Assembly (NCBI GenBank): GCA_023014485.1
Contig: JAJOZX010000089.1
Coordinates: 131,001 to 195,000 of the forward strand
Direction: 5' to 3'
DNA: 64,000 bases
DNA from: Bathynomus jamesi
Taxonomy: Eukaryota > Arthropoda > Malacostraca > Isopoda > Cirolanidae
The notes beneath the pieces were generated by a model. That model made no database searches. It saw only the letters and a program-made list of their open reading frames with translations, and had not been told where the DNA came from. The position numbers were made by a program, and so were the translations under genes. Positions 31,388-42,625 of this stretch are shown here, piece after piece (the first letter of the stretch is position 1; every line of letters begins with the position of its first letter).

Positions 31388-31633
31388 CCATCAGCCCCGG
31401 GATCGAGACCCGGTGACGGCAGGCGGGGCGCAACAAAACACAGCTGTTCATTCTTCCACACAAATAAATTGGATGGTAGATAAATGGGTACCCTGGGTAG
31501 CCTAGTGGTTCTGACGCTGGGTTGCTGGTGGGGCGTGATTCGGATTCCACGTTAAACTGTAGGTCTAAGGTGGAGTGACAAGCTTGACCTTCGTCAGAAT
31601 GAACAATTCGGGTGGAAGCTAACCAAAGGTTAT
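31388..31633 (+). mobile_element. Dimeric tRNA-derived SINE, copy 3, 5'-truncated
   Basis: Lacks the first A box and starts inside unit 1 (CCCGGGATCGAGACCCGG is its B box). Unit 2 is complete: GTAGCCTAGTGGTTCTGACG and GATTCGGATTCCACG. Ends AACCAAAGGTTA. It abuts the TA target of the hAT-like element. Confidence 0.8.
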
Positions 31634-31742
31634 ATACTGTATATCAGGGTGTAACATATATTCTGCTCGATTTTTTAGTTCATTCAGAACAAAAATTAAA
31701 TGACAATGACCAATTAATCATCAATATAATTCCCTTCATTTT

Positions 31743-32740
31743 CTATAACCTCCTCCGACCTGTAGAAAAGTTTTTTATGCCACGTTCGAAGAAATCCCTT
31801 CGTTTCGAGTTAAAAAAAGCGATCACTTCGTTTTCGATAGCTTCCCTGGATTGCAACTTTTGTCCATCTAGGTGGTGTTGCAGACTTCTGAATAAATGGT
31901 AGTCTGAATGTGCCATGTCCGGAGAATAAGGTGGATGAGGCATTTTTCCCCAACCAAATGCCTCCAATTGGGCAGTGGTGATTCGAGCAGTGTGAGGGCG
32001 CGCGTTATCCTGGTGGAATAGAACACCTCTGCAATTAATTAATGCAGGACGTTTTTCTTGTAATGCCATCTTCAATCGTTGGAGTTGTTGGCAGTGGACG
32101 TCAGCTGTGATTGTTTGGTTATCTGGCAGAAGCTCAAAATGAATAACTCCTTGCATATCCCACCAAACGCATAGCAAAATTTTCTTTGGATGGGGTCCAT
32201 TCCTTGGCTGAGGTTCAGGCTTTGTTTCACGGCTAAGCCACTAATGTCGACGCTTAATATTGTTATAGAGGACCTATTTTTCATCCCCAGTGACGATCCG
32301 ATTCAAAAACGGTGCCTGCAGTTGCCGGGAATGCAGTGATGTGCAAATATCGATTCGATGTTGAAGATTCGCTTGTGACAAATCATGCGGAACCCATTTT
32401 CCAACCTTCACTACTTTTCCTAACAGCTTCAAATAACGATGAATGGTCATATGGCTAACGCCAAGTTACAGGCCAAGTTCTCTTACAGTTACCGTTGGGT
32501 TTTCCTCCACTGTTGCTTTCAGCAACTCTTCATCTAACTCATTTGGTCGTCCTGTTCGTTGATAATTATCAACGAACAGGACGACCAAATGACTTCTCAA
32601 ACCATCTCCTACACATCCATTTGCTCACATCATCATTCCATAAACTCTCTGAATCTTTCTTGTGGATTCACTAGCGTTAGATCCTTTATGGAACTCATAC
32701 AGCATCACATGTCAAATATGCTCTTTCGTGGGCTCCATGT
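31743..32740 (-). pseudogene. Mariner DD34D transposase pseudogene
   Basis: N-terminal region from about 32740 (EPTKEHIRHVMLYEFHKG) and the second helix-turn-helix near 32450 (VSHMTIHRYLKLLGK); first Asp in NRIVTGDEK near 32290; then the C-terminal frame 32177-31743 with VWWDMQGVIHFELL, FHQDNARPHTAR (second Asp) and PPYSPDMAHSDYHLF (third Asp; 34 residues between). Stops occur near 32470 and 32245 and a 54-bp perfect palindrome (32539-32592) disrupts the region between the two helix-turn-helix motifs. It is dead. Confidence 0.85.
32539..32592. repeat. Perfect 54-bp palindrome in mariner coding region
   Basis: Arms of 27 bp with no spacer, centred on GATAATTATC. The sequence reads TCATTTGGTCGTCCTG inward from both sides. 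It replaces or duplicates coding sequence of the mariner. Confidence 0.95.
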
Positions 32741-33017
32741 TTTTTCAATTACTGTAATATCGTAGGGGTGGCGTTGTAACTGTATGAAAAACACCAGAGA
32801 AAATATTCATTAGCCTAATCCTACACTACCCTAATCCTACACTAGCCTAAGTGATTCTGTATCATTCTGTATCGTGATAAAACCTGTGAGAACCTGTCGC
32901 CGCGTGTATTTTGCAACATTTCTAAAACTATTTCACATTATCTTGAGGTTATTCTATTATCTATCGTCCGTTTTCTAATCGAGCAAAATTTATGTTACAA
33001 CCTTATATATATAAATC

Positions 33018-33092
33018 GACCCTCCCAGGGTTCGGATCCACCACCTCTTTAGTCGAAGGTGGAGGCTCTAGCCACTACACTACGACGGGATA
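33018..33092 (-). mobile_element. tRNA-like SINE head fragment
   Basis: Minus strand shows CGTAGTGTAGTGGCTAGAGC (A box region) and GGATCCGAACCCTGGGAGG (B box region) at tRNA-like spacing. The anticodon arm can be drawn, but the element is not the dimeric family seen elsewhere. Its downstream body is not recognisable. Confidence 0.5.
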
Positions 33093-33999
33093 AGTTAACG
33101 CAACCTGTCATATATTTAAACAACCTAGGAAATGCATAACGCTTTCGCGTTCAGAGGCGTTTTACACATTAACCCTCCGCACTCGAGGTTCATTCAAACT
33201 ATCTGGTGCGACAACGGGGTCCCATAAATGGAATACCATGCATAACCACGCATGACAAGAGATGTGGAATATAACTGTAGAATATATAAACAATACAGAG
33301 GGTTATTCAAATGTCAGGCACCATGAAAATATGAGTATTCTTATTTATAAAGTAGTGATATAGTACCATACTTTATGACGAACCCTGTATACTAAATTAT
33401 ATAATAAAGTGACATGCATACAAATGCGACAAAAACAAATAAATAAGAGAAAAATTATTTTATTTTACAAAACCAAATATAGAAGGCATAATTTTTATCT
33501 GAGATAGACTTTCATGTATTTTGAACAACAAACCAACCGAATTTTTACTTCCACAAAATCCTCTTCTATGCGAACGAGCGAGAAATTAATATCAGCATCA
33601 ATATTTGACTTTAATTTCGACATAATATGACATCAATTACGAAACTCGAAAAACACAGTAAAAAACGTTAAAAAAAAGTGAACGAAATATTTAAAAATTT
33701 AAAAATTAAAGAAAAGAAACTTAAAAAAAGTGATAAAAATTACAAAAATGTAAAAAAATAAAAAATATTGAAAACGAAACCGAAACGTTAATAATAAGTA
33801 AAGGAAACGTTAAAAACCGTCAAAACTTAAAAAAAAATAAAAACCGTTAAAAACGTAAACAAAACTTTAAAAATATAAAAAAATTAAAATCGTAAAAAAA
33901 ATATATATGTATAGCAGAAATGACTATAAGTACTTCAAACAGCTACGTAGAATGTGTAGTGGCAAAAGTTGATAAAAATTAAATATGGTACTAATTGTA
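33093..33999. other. AT-rich, no gene
   Basis: GGGTTATTCAAATGTCAGGC at 33300 and ACGAACCCTGTAT at 33380 look like mariner-type ends but do not pair convincingly. 33650-33900 is extremely A-rich with AAAACGTTAAAA-like repeats. Confidence 0.4.
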
Positions 34000-36660
34000 T
34001 AATGTACAGACCCCCGAACATGCCAACTTCAAAATTCTCAGATTGTATTACAGAGGTAAGAAATTGGGTAAAAGATCTACACTCTCCAACCTCAAATATT
34101 TTTCTTTGATGATTTTAATTTCCCATTCATGAAATATAAAAGGATCGAAAAAAGTGTATGTATACACCAGGACAAAGGGGGCACACGGGAAGACCAAGAG
34201 CAGGTAAAAATGCTACTAGCTCTAGCTGATGAATTTATGTTAACGCAAGAAATAACAGAAAACACGAAAAAAAAAAACTGCCTAGATTTGGTATTCACAG
34301 ACAACAGCAACCTAATTGATAAGACAGAAATATCCCCAACTATAATATCGGATCACAATATTATTGAAATAACAACCAACATAAAAGCAACAGCAAAGGA
34401 AAGAATACACACGATAGAAAGAAGCAAATTCAAAATTTTTAATTTTCACCCCAAAGCTATAAACTGGAAGGTATTGCATCCAGCATGGAAGCAATAGATT
34501 GGAAAACCATCTTCAAGGCCAAGACAACGAAAGAGATGCTAATGACCTTAGAGGAGAAGACGCTGGAAATTGTGGAAAGACATCTCCCAAAAATGCAACA
34601 AAGAGGAAAGAGAAGCAGGTTCGAGAGACAAAAGCGGTCATGTTCCAAAGAGAAAAAGAGTGACTGCAAAATTAAGAAACTGCAGAGTATAGATTGCGTC
34701 ATTCAGGACGTAATTGAGAAACATACAGAAAAAGACGACGACGACGACGCTATAGAAGCGATAAAAGTTAACTCGAAGTATTTCTATAATTTGAAAAAAG
34801 GAAGTCGAAAAACCGTACGACTATCGGACCTTTGAAAAATGAAGACAATGCTTTATCTGATGATCTAACAGAAGTATCTGAAATATTAAGAGCCCATTAC
34901 GAAACATCTTTCAGTATCCCAAAAACTGACAAACTGATATGCGATAGAAACGCGTTCTTTGAAGAACTACAAGGGGAAAGTATAACGGACTTCGACTTTA
35001 CCAAAGATGATATTACACAAGCTATATGGAAGCTAAAAGCACACTCGGCGGTAGGACCGGACAAATGGAATGCCACACTGATCAAAACTGCAAGAATGCA
35101 ATCGCTGAGCCCCTATATTGGATACGGAGACGATCACTAGACACGGGAGAAATACCGGGCATCCTGAAGAGAGGGAGCATAGGTCCAATATATAAAGGAG
35201 GAGATCGATCCGAGGCCAAAATCTATAGGCCAGTGTCGCTTTCATATCATATCATATTCAAATATTTGAAAGAATAGAGAAAAAATCTATGGCGTTTTGG
35301 AAAGTCAGAAAAAATTAAATGATAACCAACATCGATTACGGTCAGGCAGATCAGGCCTATCGCAACTGATGGAACACTATAACAACATTATTGATGCGCC
35401 TGAAAGTAATGAAAACTATGATGTAATATACACAGACTTTGCCAAAGCGTTCGACAAACGTGACCACGGAATCAGAATACATATACTAAAAATATGATAT
35501 ATGTGAATAACAGGAAAAGAAGGGAAATGGATATAATTTCCTTAGTGAGCGGCGGGAAGTCGTTACAGTTCAAAGAATATCTTCATCAGAATCAGAGGTT
35601 CTCAGCTCAGCACCACAAGGAACAGTATTAGCTTCACTACTCTTCATAATCATGCTAACTGACATAAATGAGGACGTTACCAGAGACAGCACAGTAACAT
35701 CCTTTGCCGATGACACAAAGCTCAGGAGAAAAATAAAAAACCCAGAGGATATACGATCTCTACAAACAGATATGAACACAATCTACAAGTGGTCGGAAGA
35801 AAACAATATGAAGTCAACACGAAAAAACTTCAACTGTTACGGTATGGAAAAAGGGAGGACATAAAATCTATGGAATACCATACCCCAAATGGACAGGAAA
35901 TGGAAATTCAGAGAAATTTTGAAGCAAAAGATTTAGGAGTTTAATGACTGATGATGCGAAATTTGAAACACAAAAAAAATAAAATAACAGTAAACAGAGC
36001 AAAGAGAATAACTGGGCAGATACTGAGATCCTTTAAACGAACGGATAGGAATATAATGATTCCTCTATTGAAAACACTCATCATACCCATACGGCTCGGT
36101 CCTAACATGCCCATATAAAAAAGAAGACATTAGACAGGTAGAAGGGATTCAGAGAAGCTTCACAGCGAAGATCAATGGGTGCAAAGAACTAAATTACTGG
36201 GAAAGGTTACGCGAATTAAACCCAAATTCACTGGAAAGAAGAGAGATACACCTTCATTTACACTTGGAAAATAATGGAGAAACTAGCCCCTAATTTTAAT
36301 CTGAACCCTATATACCCCCAAACAACAGTGGAAAGTAGAAAAGGAAGACTATGTCGTGTTCCCAAATTAAAGGGTAGACAGGGAACATCCTCAACCATGA
36401 AGGAAAATAGTTTTGTTGTGACAGGACCAAGACTGTTTAACCAGCTGTCCAAGGAACTAAGGAACATTAGTGGTGGTACGGTGAACATCTTCAAAAGATT
36501 AGACGCCTGGCTCAGAACAATCCCAAATGAGCCAGGGCGTACCTGGCTATGAGAGGTGGAGAGTACAAAAAACCAACTCTATTTCACCAGGCCAACTCGA
36601 GAGGAAAGGCGACAAGCTTGACATTCGTGAAATGAAGAATCATCGCACGGATCATTTGAC
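34000..36660 (+). mobile_element. LINE-D (CR1-like), + copy, decayed
   Basis: From left to right: endonuclease part (MYRPPNMPTSKFSD near 34003, DDFNFP near 34115, NCLDLVFTDNSNLI at 34280, PTIISDHNIIEI), linker, and RT pieces (DITQAIWKLKAHSAVGPDKW at 35010, IYTDFAKAFDKRDHG at 35430, PQGTVLASLLFIIM near 35620, SFADDTKLRRKI at 35698). A C-terminal part reaches about 36545. Frameshifts occur near 34500, 34835, 35140 and 35270. After the coding region lies GACAAGCTTGACATTCGTG (36611), similar to the SINE 3' domain. Confidence 0.82.
34129..36552 (+). pseudogene. LINE-D endonuclease/reverse transcriptase pseudogene (+ copy)
   Basis: Best preserved segments are the endonuclease C-terminus (34129-34497), the pre-RT linker (34485-34835), the finger region (34832-35140) and the palm with the FADDTK Asp pair (35652-35864). 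Each lies in its own frame, so at least five frame breaks are needed. The homologous minus-strand copy is at about 50500-54327. The endonuclease type and RT signatures point to the CR1/Jockey superfamily. Confidence 0.8.
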
Positions 36661-36683
36661 ACAAAAGTCAGGACTTACAGGAG

Positions 36684-36985
36684 GCAGAGAGAATGGCCGC
36701 CACTACTTTTTAAATATAAATTACTTCTTTAGTTAAAAATTTATAATTTATAATTTTTCAGTAAACTTTATAATTTATGCAATAATGACCCTTTCACTCC
36801 TGACTTTTGCGCCACCCGGCGCACCCATTCGAACTAGCGCAAAGATCAGGAGTCAAAGAGTAATCACTGCATAAATTATAAAGTTTTTAACTAAAAAATA
36901 AGTTATAAATTTTTTAAGTAAAAAAATAATTTTTATTAGAAAATAGTGGCGGCCACAGAACGGAGAAGATCCATTCTCTCTGGCT
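36684..36985. repeat. AT-rich fold-back repeat
   Basis: Two arms of about 130 bp: from the left GAGAGAATGG and GGCCGCCACTA, an AT-rich part and CACTCCTGACTTTTGCGC; the right arm repeats these inverted (to CCATTCTCTC at 36972-36981). A loop of about 25 bp near 36826 separates them. It directly follows the LINE-D 3' part and may be a MITE. Confidence 0.75.
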
Positions 36986-36999
36986 CCTTTGACTCCTCG

Positions 37000-37008
<9 letters not shown>

Positions 37009-37046
<38 letters not shown>
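37009..37046. repeat. (TA)n microsatellite
   Basis: TA run between the fold-back repeat and the unassigned region. Confidence 0.95.
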
Positions 37047-37048
<2 letters not shown>

Positions 37049-38908
37049 GCAATTGACGGTAGACTATAATAAATGTAATTAAATTAATTAAAGTAGTCAC
37101 CATTTGACCTTTTGGTCAAAATAATGTCATTAATTAAAGAAGGTATTAAATAGGACTTCGTAGCTTTTCGTTTAATTAGCAAAAATAAAAAATAATTACT
37201 TTCAGTGATTAACAATAATTTCTGAATGCTGACAATTAAACGAGTACGGTAATTACATGGAGGATATGGTACTTAAAGAATAACAAGCCTACATGCGGTA
37301 TTATTAAGTCCCATAGGCGGTATTGAGAACACTTTACAGAGCCTATTCAGTTCGGATGAGAGTTTGTATGAATTTGTAGGCTGTATAATAAAGTAGTCTA
37401 ACACGACTCTGTAAAACACCGTAGACCAAGTGAGTTAGACCTACGAAAAAGGTTATGGACGCGGAGTTTATACAAACCTATAGGTTATAGGGCGCGAAAG
37501 CCTATAAGCAAAGCTTTTTATGCGATGGTGCTTGAAAACAGACTCGCTTTGAAACTTCACCCGTTGTGGGAATTATTTCCCACAGTATTTAAATTTATAT
37601 TGTGTAAAATTAGATATACTGTATATACTATTTCTAATCCAAGAGAACGCTCCCTTGAGGAATGACGCATAACATTTGTAAGCTCCACCCATCGTGCGCC
37701 ATCTTGAATCTGGGAGTTCGTAGTTGTAAAAAATTATGGTCACTTGTTCCTCAGTTTTGCCGCCGTAAGGTTGTGCTCTGCTTAGATTGCAATTGATTCT
37801 CTTTGAAATCTTAAACGTTTAACTTGGTTTAAATCTCTTTTGAAAGGAGTGTTCATAACCTTGTTTAGGCTACTATTGCCACTAGTTCTCAGTAGTTTAA
37901 TCTTGAGTTGTTTGTCCTATTTCGGACCCAGGAGCCATTTTGCTCCTTGTGTATATATTGTAAATATTTAAATTGGGCCATGAACATAATTATTTACATA
38001 ACTCGTAACATTTCTATTAAATTTAAGTTAAGTTTAGATCGCTGACGGTAATTTACCTTAGATATTACCGTGGGATTAAATTGATCGTTACATATTATGT
38101 TATGTAATCCCACTCTTGTCTGCTCTGTGGATTTGAGGAGTCCTTTGAATTAATAATTTAGATTCCTATTATCCCCGGAGTGGATTTAAGAGTAGGTCTA
38201 GGAGTGGTTAACTTGCTGGCCATTATTTACTCGATCAGTCATATTCAAACTCAGTCGAGTTTAACTTGGGGACGGCTTGGGTCGAGGTGGTCATTGGCCT
38301 CAAGAACTTCGTTACTCGAAGAGCTATCACCCTTCGATTCTGTGGCTGTTCATCCGAGGTTTGGCTCAGTGAATTCCACCCAAACCACAAGTCGCTCATT
38401 CTATGTGGGACCTCGAAACTGCTCCAAACCATAGTTGAGGTCAGAGCGCGTCTCGATTGAGAGCTGGTTAATCCTGGCAATTGAGTCAGGGTGTGTAGCC
38501 CCTCGAGTCCCCACACCGTTAACGGCTCGAAGAATGAAAAACGTTAAAATGTTATTAAAGCTTCTCACGGTCGAAACTGATACAGGTGTACGAAAAACTT
38601 CCATCAGAGTTTTCGAGCGATTATCATTTTGTACGAGTAAATCGAGAAGGTCCAAATCTGAGGGCGAGAACAAGCCGCTTCTGTGGTGTTTGAACGCAAA
38701 TGCGAGGAAACCTCCGTCAGAAAAATACCTTCTTACTGACGAAGCTGAATTCTTATGTAGGTAAACTGCTCTAAGATAAACTCGGTGCATTGTATGTCAA
38801 TGTAGAAGTTGGTACGAACATTTGAAATTATCCCAAGATTAACCTTTCGCGATTATCTTGAATAGAAGCTTCAGAAAGTGTTTGAAAATAAAGTTCGAAG
38901 GAAGATTC
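37047..38908. other. Unassigned region, possible decayed LTR
   Basis: 37091-37135 (GTCACC...GGTCAAAATAATGTCATTAA) resembles 25685-25730. No RT, integrase or gag motif is visible. 38401-38790 on the minus strand is open for 129 residues but resembles nothing I know. 38180-38800 shows a GC content higher than the surroundings, so an exon or gag remnant is possible. Confidence 0.3.
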
Positions 38909-39246
38909 TCTCTCTCTCTCTCTCTCTCTCGATCGAGAGTTACAAGGAGGAGTTACAAGGAAAAGAAGTACCTCAAAAGGCCTTGCGGCCCATACGGAGG
39001 AGGTACCAATGGCAACGGGTGCCAGGGAAAATTTTGTACACACTCAAATAGTGTGCAAGATTTGGTCTAACCTTTTCTTGAACTGATCCACAGAGGAACT
39101 GTTCACAACTTCTGAAGGTAACCTGTTCCATGTGTCACAGATCTTATACGTAAAGTAATTCCCACACACACTAGACCTAAACCGTTTCAAATCCAACTTC
39201 CAACCATTGTTGCGAGTTGGGTTATCATTTAAACTAAACCTACTTC

Positions 39247-39982
39247 CAGGGCCGCCGCTTCCATTAGGCGAGGTTAGTAAATGCTAAGGGCGCCAAAGAT
39301 CTGGGGGGCGCCAGCGCCTCCCGCCCTGTGCACGTCTGATAGTATTATGTAAGAACAACATGAAAAAAATAATGAAGAATGAGAAGCATAGACAAATGAT
39401 GAAAGGTTGTACGACGTATGTACACCAGTTTAGCTTGACTGATATTTACATAATTAACTTATTCATCTTATTGGGTCATTATAGAACTTTCACTATCACG
39501 ACCTTTAACCCTTTAGGGACGGGAGTCGTAAATAAGCGATTTAAAAATGTTGCGCGCACAGACGGGAGTCGTCAATAAGCGACTCGGCTTATTTACGGCT
39601 TAATATGAGTTCCGGGAGTCGTCAATAAGCGAATAACTGTTTTTATGTGACATATGCCCTTCTTGCTTGGAAAAAACAGTAGATATGTCCTTTTTGCACG
39701 CATATTTTAGCACTTTTGAGCGTTCTGATTTGTTACTACATATGCCTCGCTTTACTCGCTGTTTTGATTGGTCCTGACACTTTCTTGAACTGTGAAATGA
39801 TTTTATAATTTTATAATAAATGTATGTATTAGCAAATTAAAATAGATCAGTGTAAGGCAAATAGTTTCTTCAATATGGTACCTTGATTACTTTGTGGGCA
39901 AACCCAATCGTGAAGTGGGCGGCGGGTGGGGGCGCCAGCTGCAGTCCTGCTAAGGGCGCCAAATAGGCTGGCGCCGGACCTG
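39247..39982. mobile_element. Non-autonomous hAT element in LINE-B
   Basis: Ends CAGGGCCGCCGCTTCC and, inverted, CAGGTCCGGCGCC, with an exact 8-bp duplication CCTACTTC on both sides (39239-39246, 39983-39990). The ends are GC-rich (GGCGCC motifs), the interior AT-rich. No transposase is encoded. Between 39508 and 39632 a GGGAGTCGT(A/C)AATAAGCGA motif occurs three times. TTAACCCTTTAGGGACGGG at 39507 looks like a piggyBac-type end, without a partner. Confidence 0.9.
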
Positions 39983-39989
39983 CCTACTT

Positions 39990-40444
39990 CTAAAATCGAC
40001 ATCGTTGAACCCGCGTGAGCTTGAAAACCTCGATCAGTTGACCGCGCAGCCTCCGAGTTTCCAGCGAAAACAAGTTCAGGGCGCGTAACCGTCGATTGTA
40101 GCCAATATGCCTAACGGAAGGGATTAACTTTGTGGCCCTCGCCTGCACTCGCTCCAGCCTCTCAATATCTTTCCTGAGGGTGGGCGACCAGAATTGCACA
40201 GCATACTCCAGGTGCGGCCGAACAAGGGAATTGTACAGTGAGAGCACAATCTCCTTGTTCCGAAACTGAAATTGCCTCCTGATATAATCCAATAGTTTCT
40301 GGGTTTTCTTTTCCACCTCTACGCACTGTTTCGTAAACTTAAGGTCGCTGCTAATTAGCACACCCTAGTCCTTTTCTAAATCAGTCACCTCGATATTACT
40401 ACCCAACATCGAGTAGTCCGACTTGGGATTGGCGTAGCCAATAT
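39990..40444 (-). pseudogene. LINE-B reverse transcriptase C-terminus (copy 2)
   Basis: The frame 40361-39990 reads from LISSDLKFTKQCVEVEKKTQ to NLFSETRRLRGQLIEVFKL-like sequence, with [20 protein letters not shown] between, the thumb/connection part of a LINE RT. Upstream 40444-40380 has the LLDVGSN part in another frame. The catalytic palm is absent because of 5' truncation. Confidence 0.82.
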
Positions 40445-40464
40445 GAGAGAGAGAGAGAGAGAGA
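40445..40464. repeat. (GA)n at LINE-B copy junction
   Basis: GA run between the 5' ends of two divergently oriented LINE-B copies. Confidence 0.9.
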
Positions 40465-40465
40465 G

Positions 40466-42625
40466 CTCGATCTACGGCGGGCGGACTTTGTTAGCCTCCG
40501 GGATAGCGTAGGTGAGATGGGGTTAGAAGTCGGCGGCGATGTTGAGGGAGTGTGGAGTGCACTCCGAGACCAGTTTATGGTGCTGCAGTGTGCTGCCATA
40601 CCCTCAAAACCGGTCACCCCTGCTTCAACGCAGCCTAAGTGGTTCAGTCATAACATCGCTTCGGCTATCCGAAATAGGAAAGTAGCGTATAGGGGGCGAA
40701 GGCCAATCGTTCCCATGAGAACACTGAAGCGTATGTCCGCCTGTGTAGGCAAGTGAAGGCGAAGGTTAGGCTAGCGAAACGTAACGAAGAACTACGGGTG
40801 GCAAGCCTCTGCAAGGGGAACCCTAAGGAGTTCTTCAGTTATGTTAATAGTAGAAAGCCCATTAGAAGCATGATAGGTCCGTTAAAGGACCCCAGCGGCG
40901 TTCTTCGGACCCCCGACGCGGACATCGCTAATGTGCTGAATCAGTACTTTGCGGGAGTGTTCAACAGGGAGGACACCCGCGTCATCCCCGAGCCAGGCGT
41001 CAGGCACGAAGGTGCTGGCCTGGATAGTGTTCGATGTACCGCGACAGTCGTTGCCGATAGAATAGACAAACTGAGCGCGTTTAAGGCTCCTGGGCCAGAC
41101 CAGTTTCTCCCCAGAGTGTTGCGAGAAGTGCGCGACCAGGTGGCTCCCCACCTGGCTACAGTCTTCAACAAATCGTTGGAGACGGGCCAGGTGCCTGGTG
41201 ACTGGAGGGAAGCCAACATGACCCCTATCTTTCAGAAAGGGGATCAAGAAAGTCCAGGGAACTATCGTCCCATTAGTCTCACTTCAGTTATAGGTAAATT
41301 ATTAGAGGGGATAATAGCGGATAGGATCGTTGACAATTTGGATTCCTACAAGCTGCTTGGGGACTCCCAACATAGGTTTAGACGGCATAGGTCGTGTCTC
41401 ACCAACTTGCTCGAGTTTTTCCACGTCATCTTGGGTGAGTATCATAAGAGTAGGGCGACTGATATACTTTATCTCGACTTTCAGAAAGCCTTTGATAAGG
41501 TACCTCTTGCCGGCTAATGGCGAAAATCCGTGCGCTGGGTATCGGTGGGGAAGTAGGTAGGTGGATTGAAAACTGTCTGAAGAATAGGCGGCAGAGGGTT
41601 GTAATTAAAGGGGCTAGTTCGGGTTGGGCCTCGGTCACTAGTGGGGTTCCTCAGGGTTCCGTTTTGGGGCCACTGTTGTTTATCATTTTACATAAATGAT
41701 ATCGACGATGGCATCGTCAGTCGGATCGTCAAATTCGCTGATGACACCAAACTTGGGGCCAATGTTGGGACGCCCGAAGCGATCGAGGAACTGCGTGCGG
41801 ACCTAGGTAGAATAGGAGTGTGGTCCGAAAAATGGCAAATGCCGTTTAACTTGGGTAAATGCACAGTGATGCACATTGGCTACGCCAATCCGAAGTCGGA
41901 CTACTCGATGTTGGGTAGTAATATCGAAGCGACTGATTTGGAAAAGGACTTCGGTATGCTAATTAGCAGCGACCTTAAGTTTACGAAACAGTGCGTAGAG
42001 GTGGAAAAGAAAGCCCAGAAGCTATTGGGTTATATCAGGAGGCAATTTCAGTTTCGGAACAAGGAGATGTGCTCTCTCTGTACAACTCCCCAGTTCGGCC
42101 GCACCTGGAGTATGCTGTGCAGTTCTGGTCGCCCACCCTCAGGAAAGATATTGAGAGGCTGGAACGAGTGCAGGCGAGAGCCATAAAGTTAATCCATTCC
42201 GTTAGGCATATGGGCTACAATCGACGGTTACGCGCCCTGAACTTGTTTTCGCTGGAAACTCGGAGGCTGCGCAGTCAACTCATCGAGGTTTTCAAGCTCT
42301 TACGCGGGTTCAACGATGTCGATTTTAGGAGCATGTTTAGTTTAAATGATAACCCAACTGGCAACAATGGTTGGAAGTTGGATTTGAAACGGTTTAGGAC
42401 TAATGTGTGTGGGAATTACTTTACGTACAAGATCTGACACGTGGAACAGGTTACCTTCAGAAGTTGTGAACAGTTCCTCTGTGGATCATTTCAAGAAAAG
42501 GTTAGACCGAATTTTGCACACTATTTGAGTGTGTAGAAAATTTTCCCTGGCACCCGTTGCCATTCTACCTCCTCGGTATGGACCGCAAGGCCTTTTGAGG
42601 TACTTCTTTTCCTTGTAACACTCTC
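40466..42625 (+). mobile_element. LINE-B copy 3, best preserved
   Basis: Left-to-right, 5'-truncated copy containing the region downstream of the endonuclease, the whole RT and the 3' tail (GCAAGGCCTTTTGAGGTACT at 42584). Only a few frame breaks. It ends near 42618 with CTTTTCCTTGTAA, followed by CACTCTCGA, again CT-rich. Confidence 0.88.
40517..42437 (+). pseudogene. LINE-B reverse transcriptase (copy 3), frameshifted
   Basis: Frame 40753-41517 carries NPKEFFSYVNSRKPI, DKLSAFKAPGPDQFLPRVL, ANMTPIFQKGDQESPGNYR, then RSCLTNLLEFFHVILG and ILYLDFQKAFDKVP. After a frame break at about 41515, frame 41517-41699 has SGVPQGSVLGPLLF and frame 41641-42186 has [23 protein letters not shown] split over two lines of text here (YINDIDDG and KFADDTKLG). 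The C-terminus (41991-42437) has [17 protein letters not shown] and LFSLETRRLRSQLIEVFK. Breaks at about 40750, 41515, 41690 and 42070 disable it. Confidence 0.86.

Larger units (their letters stand above)
31645..33004 (-). mobile_element. Mariner (DD34D), both ends present
   Basis: Inverted ends share GGTTGTAACATAAAT or GGGTGTAACATATAT followed by CTGCTCGATT, about 30 bp with four differences. The length is about 1.36 kb. The transposase reads leftwards. TA-rich DNA flanks both ends. Confidence 0.82.
38938..40444 (-). mobile_element. LINE-B copy 2, with hAT insertion
   Basis: 3' end near 38940 carries the family tail (AAGTACCTCAAAAGGCC on the plus strand) next to a (TC)n run at 38909-38930. 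Only the C-terminal coding part remains (39990-40444). The hAT element at 39247-39982 splits the copy. The truncated 5' end abuts a (GA)n run at 40445-40464, beyond which LINE-B copy 3 begins in the opposite direction. Confidence 0.82.

Noticed and set aside
38401..38790. 129-residue minus-strand ORF as a host gene
   Set aside because: No recognisable domain, no splice context, and an overlapping ORF of similar length on the other strand.
39507..39526. piggyBac element (TTAACCCTTT end)
   Set aside because: Only one end-like sequence, no partner end and no transposase; it lies inside a hAT element with exact duplications.
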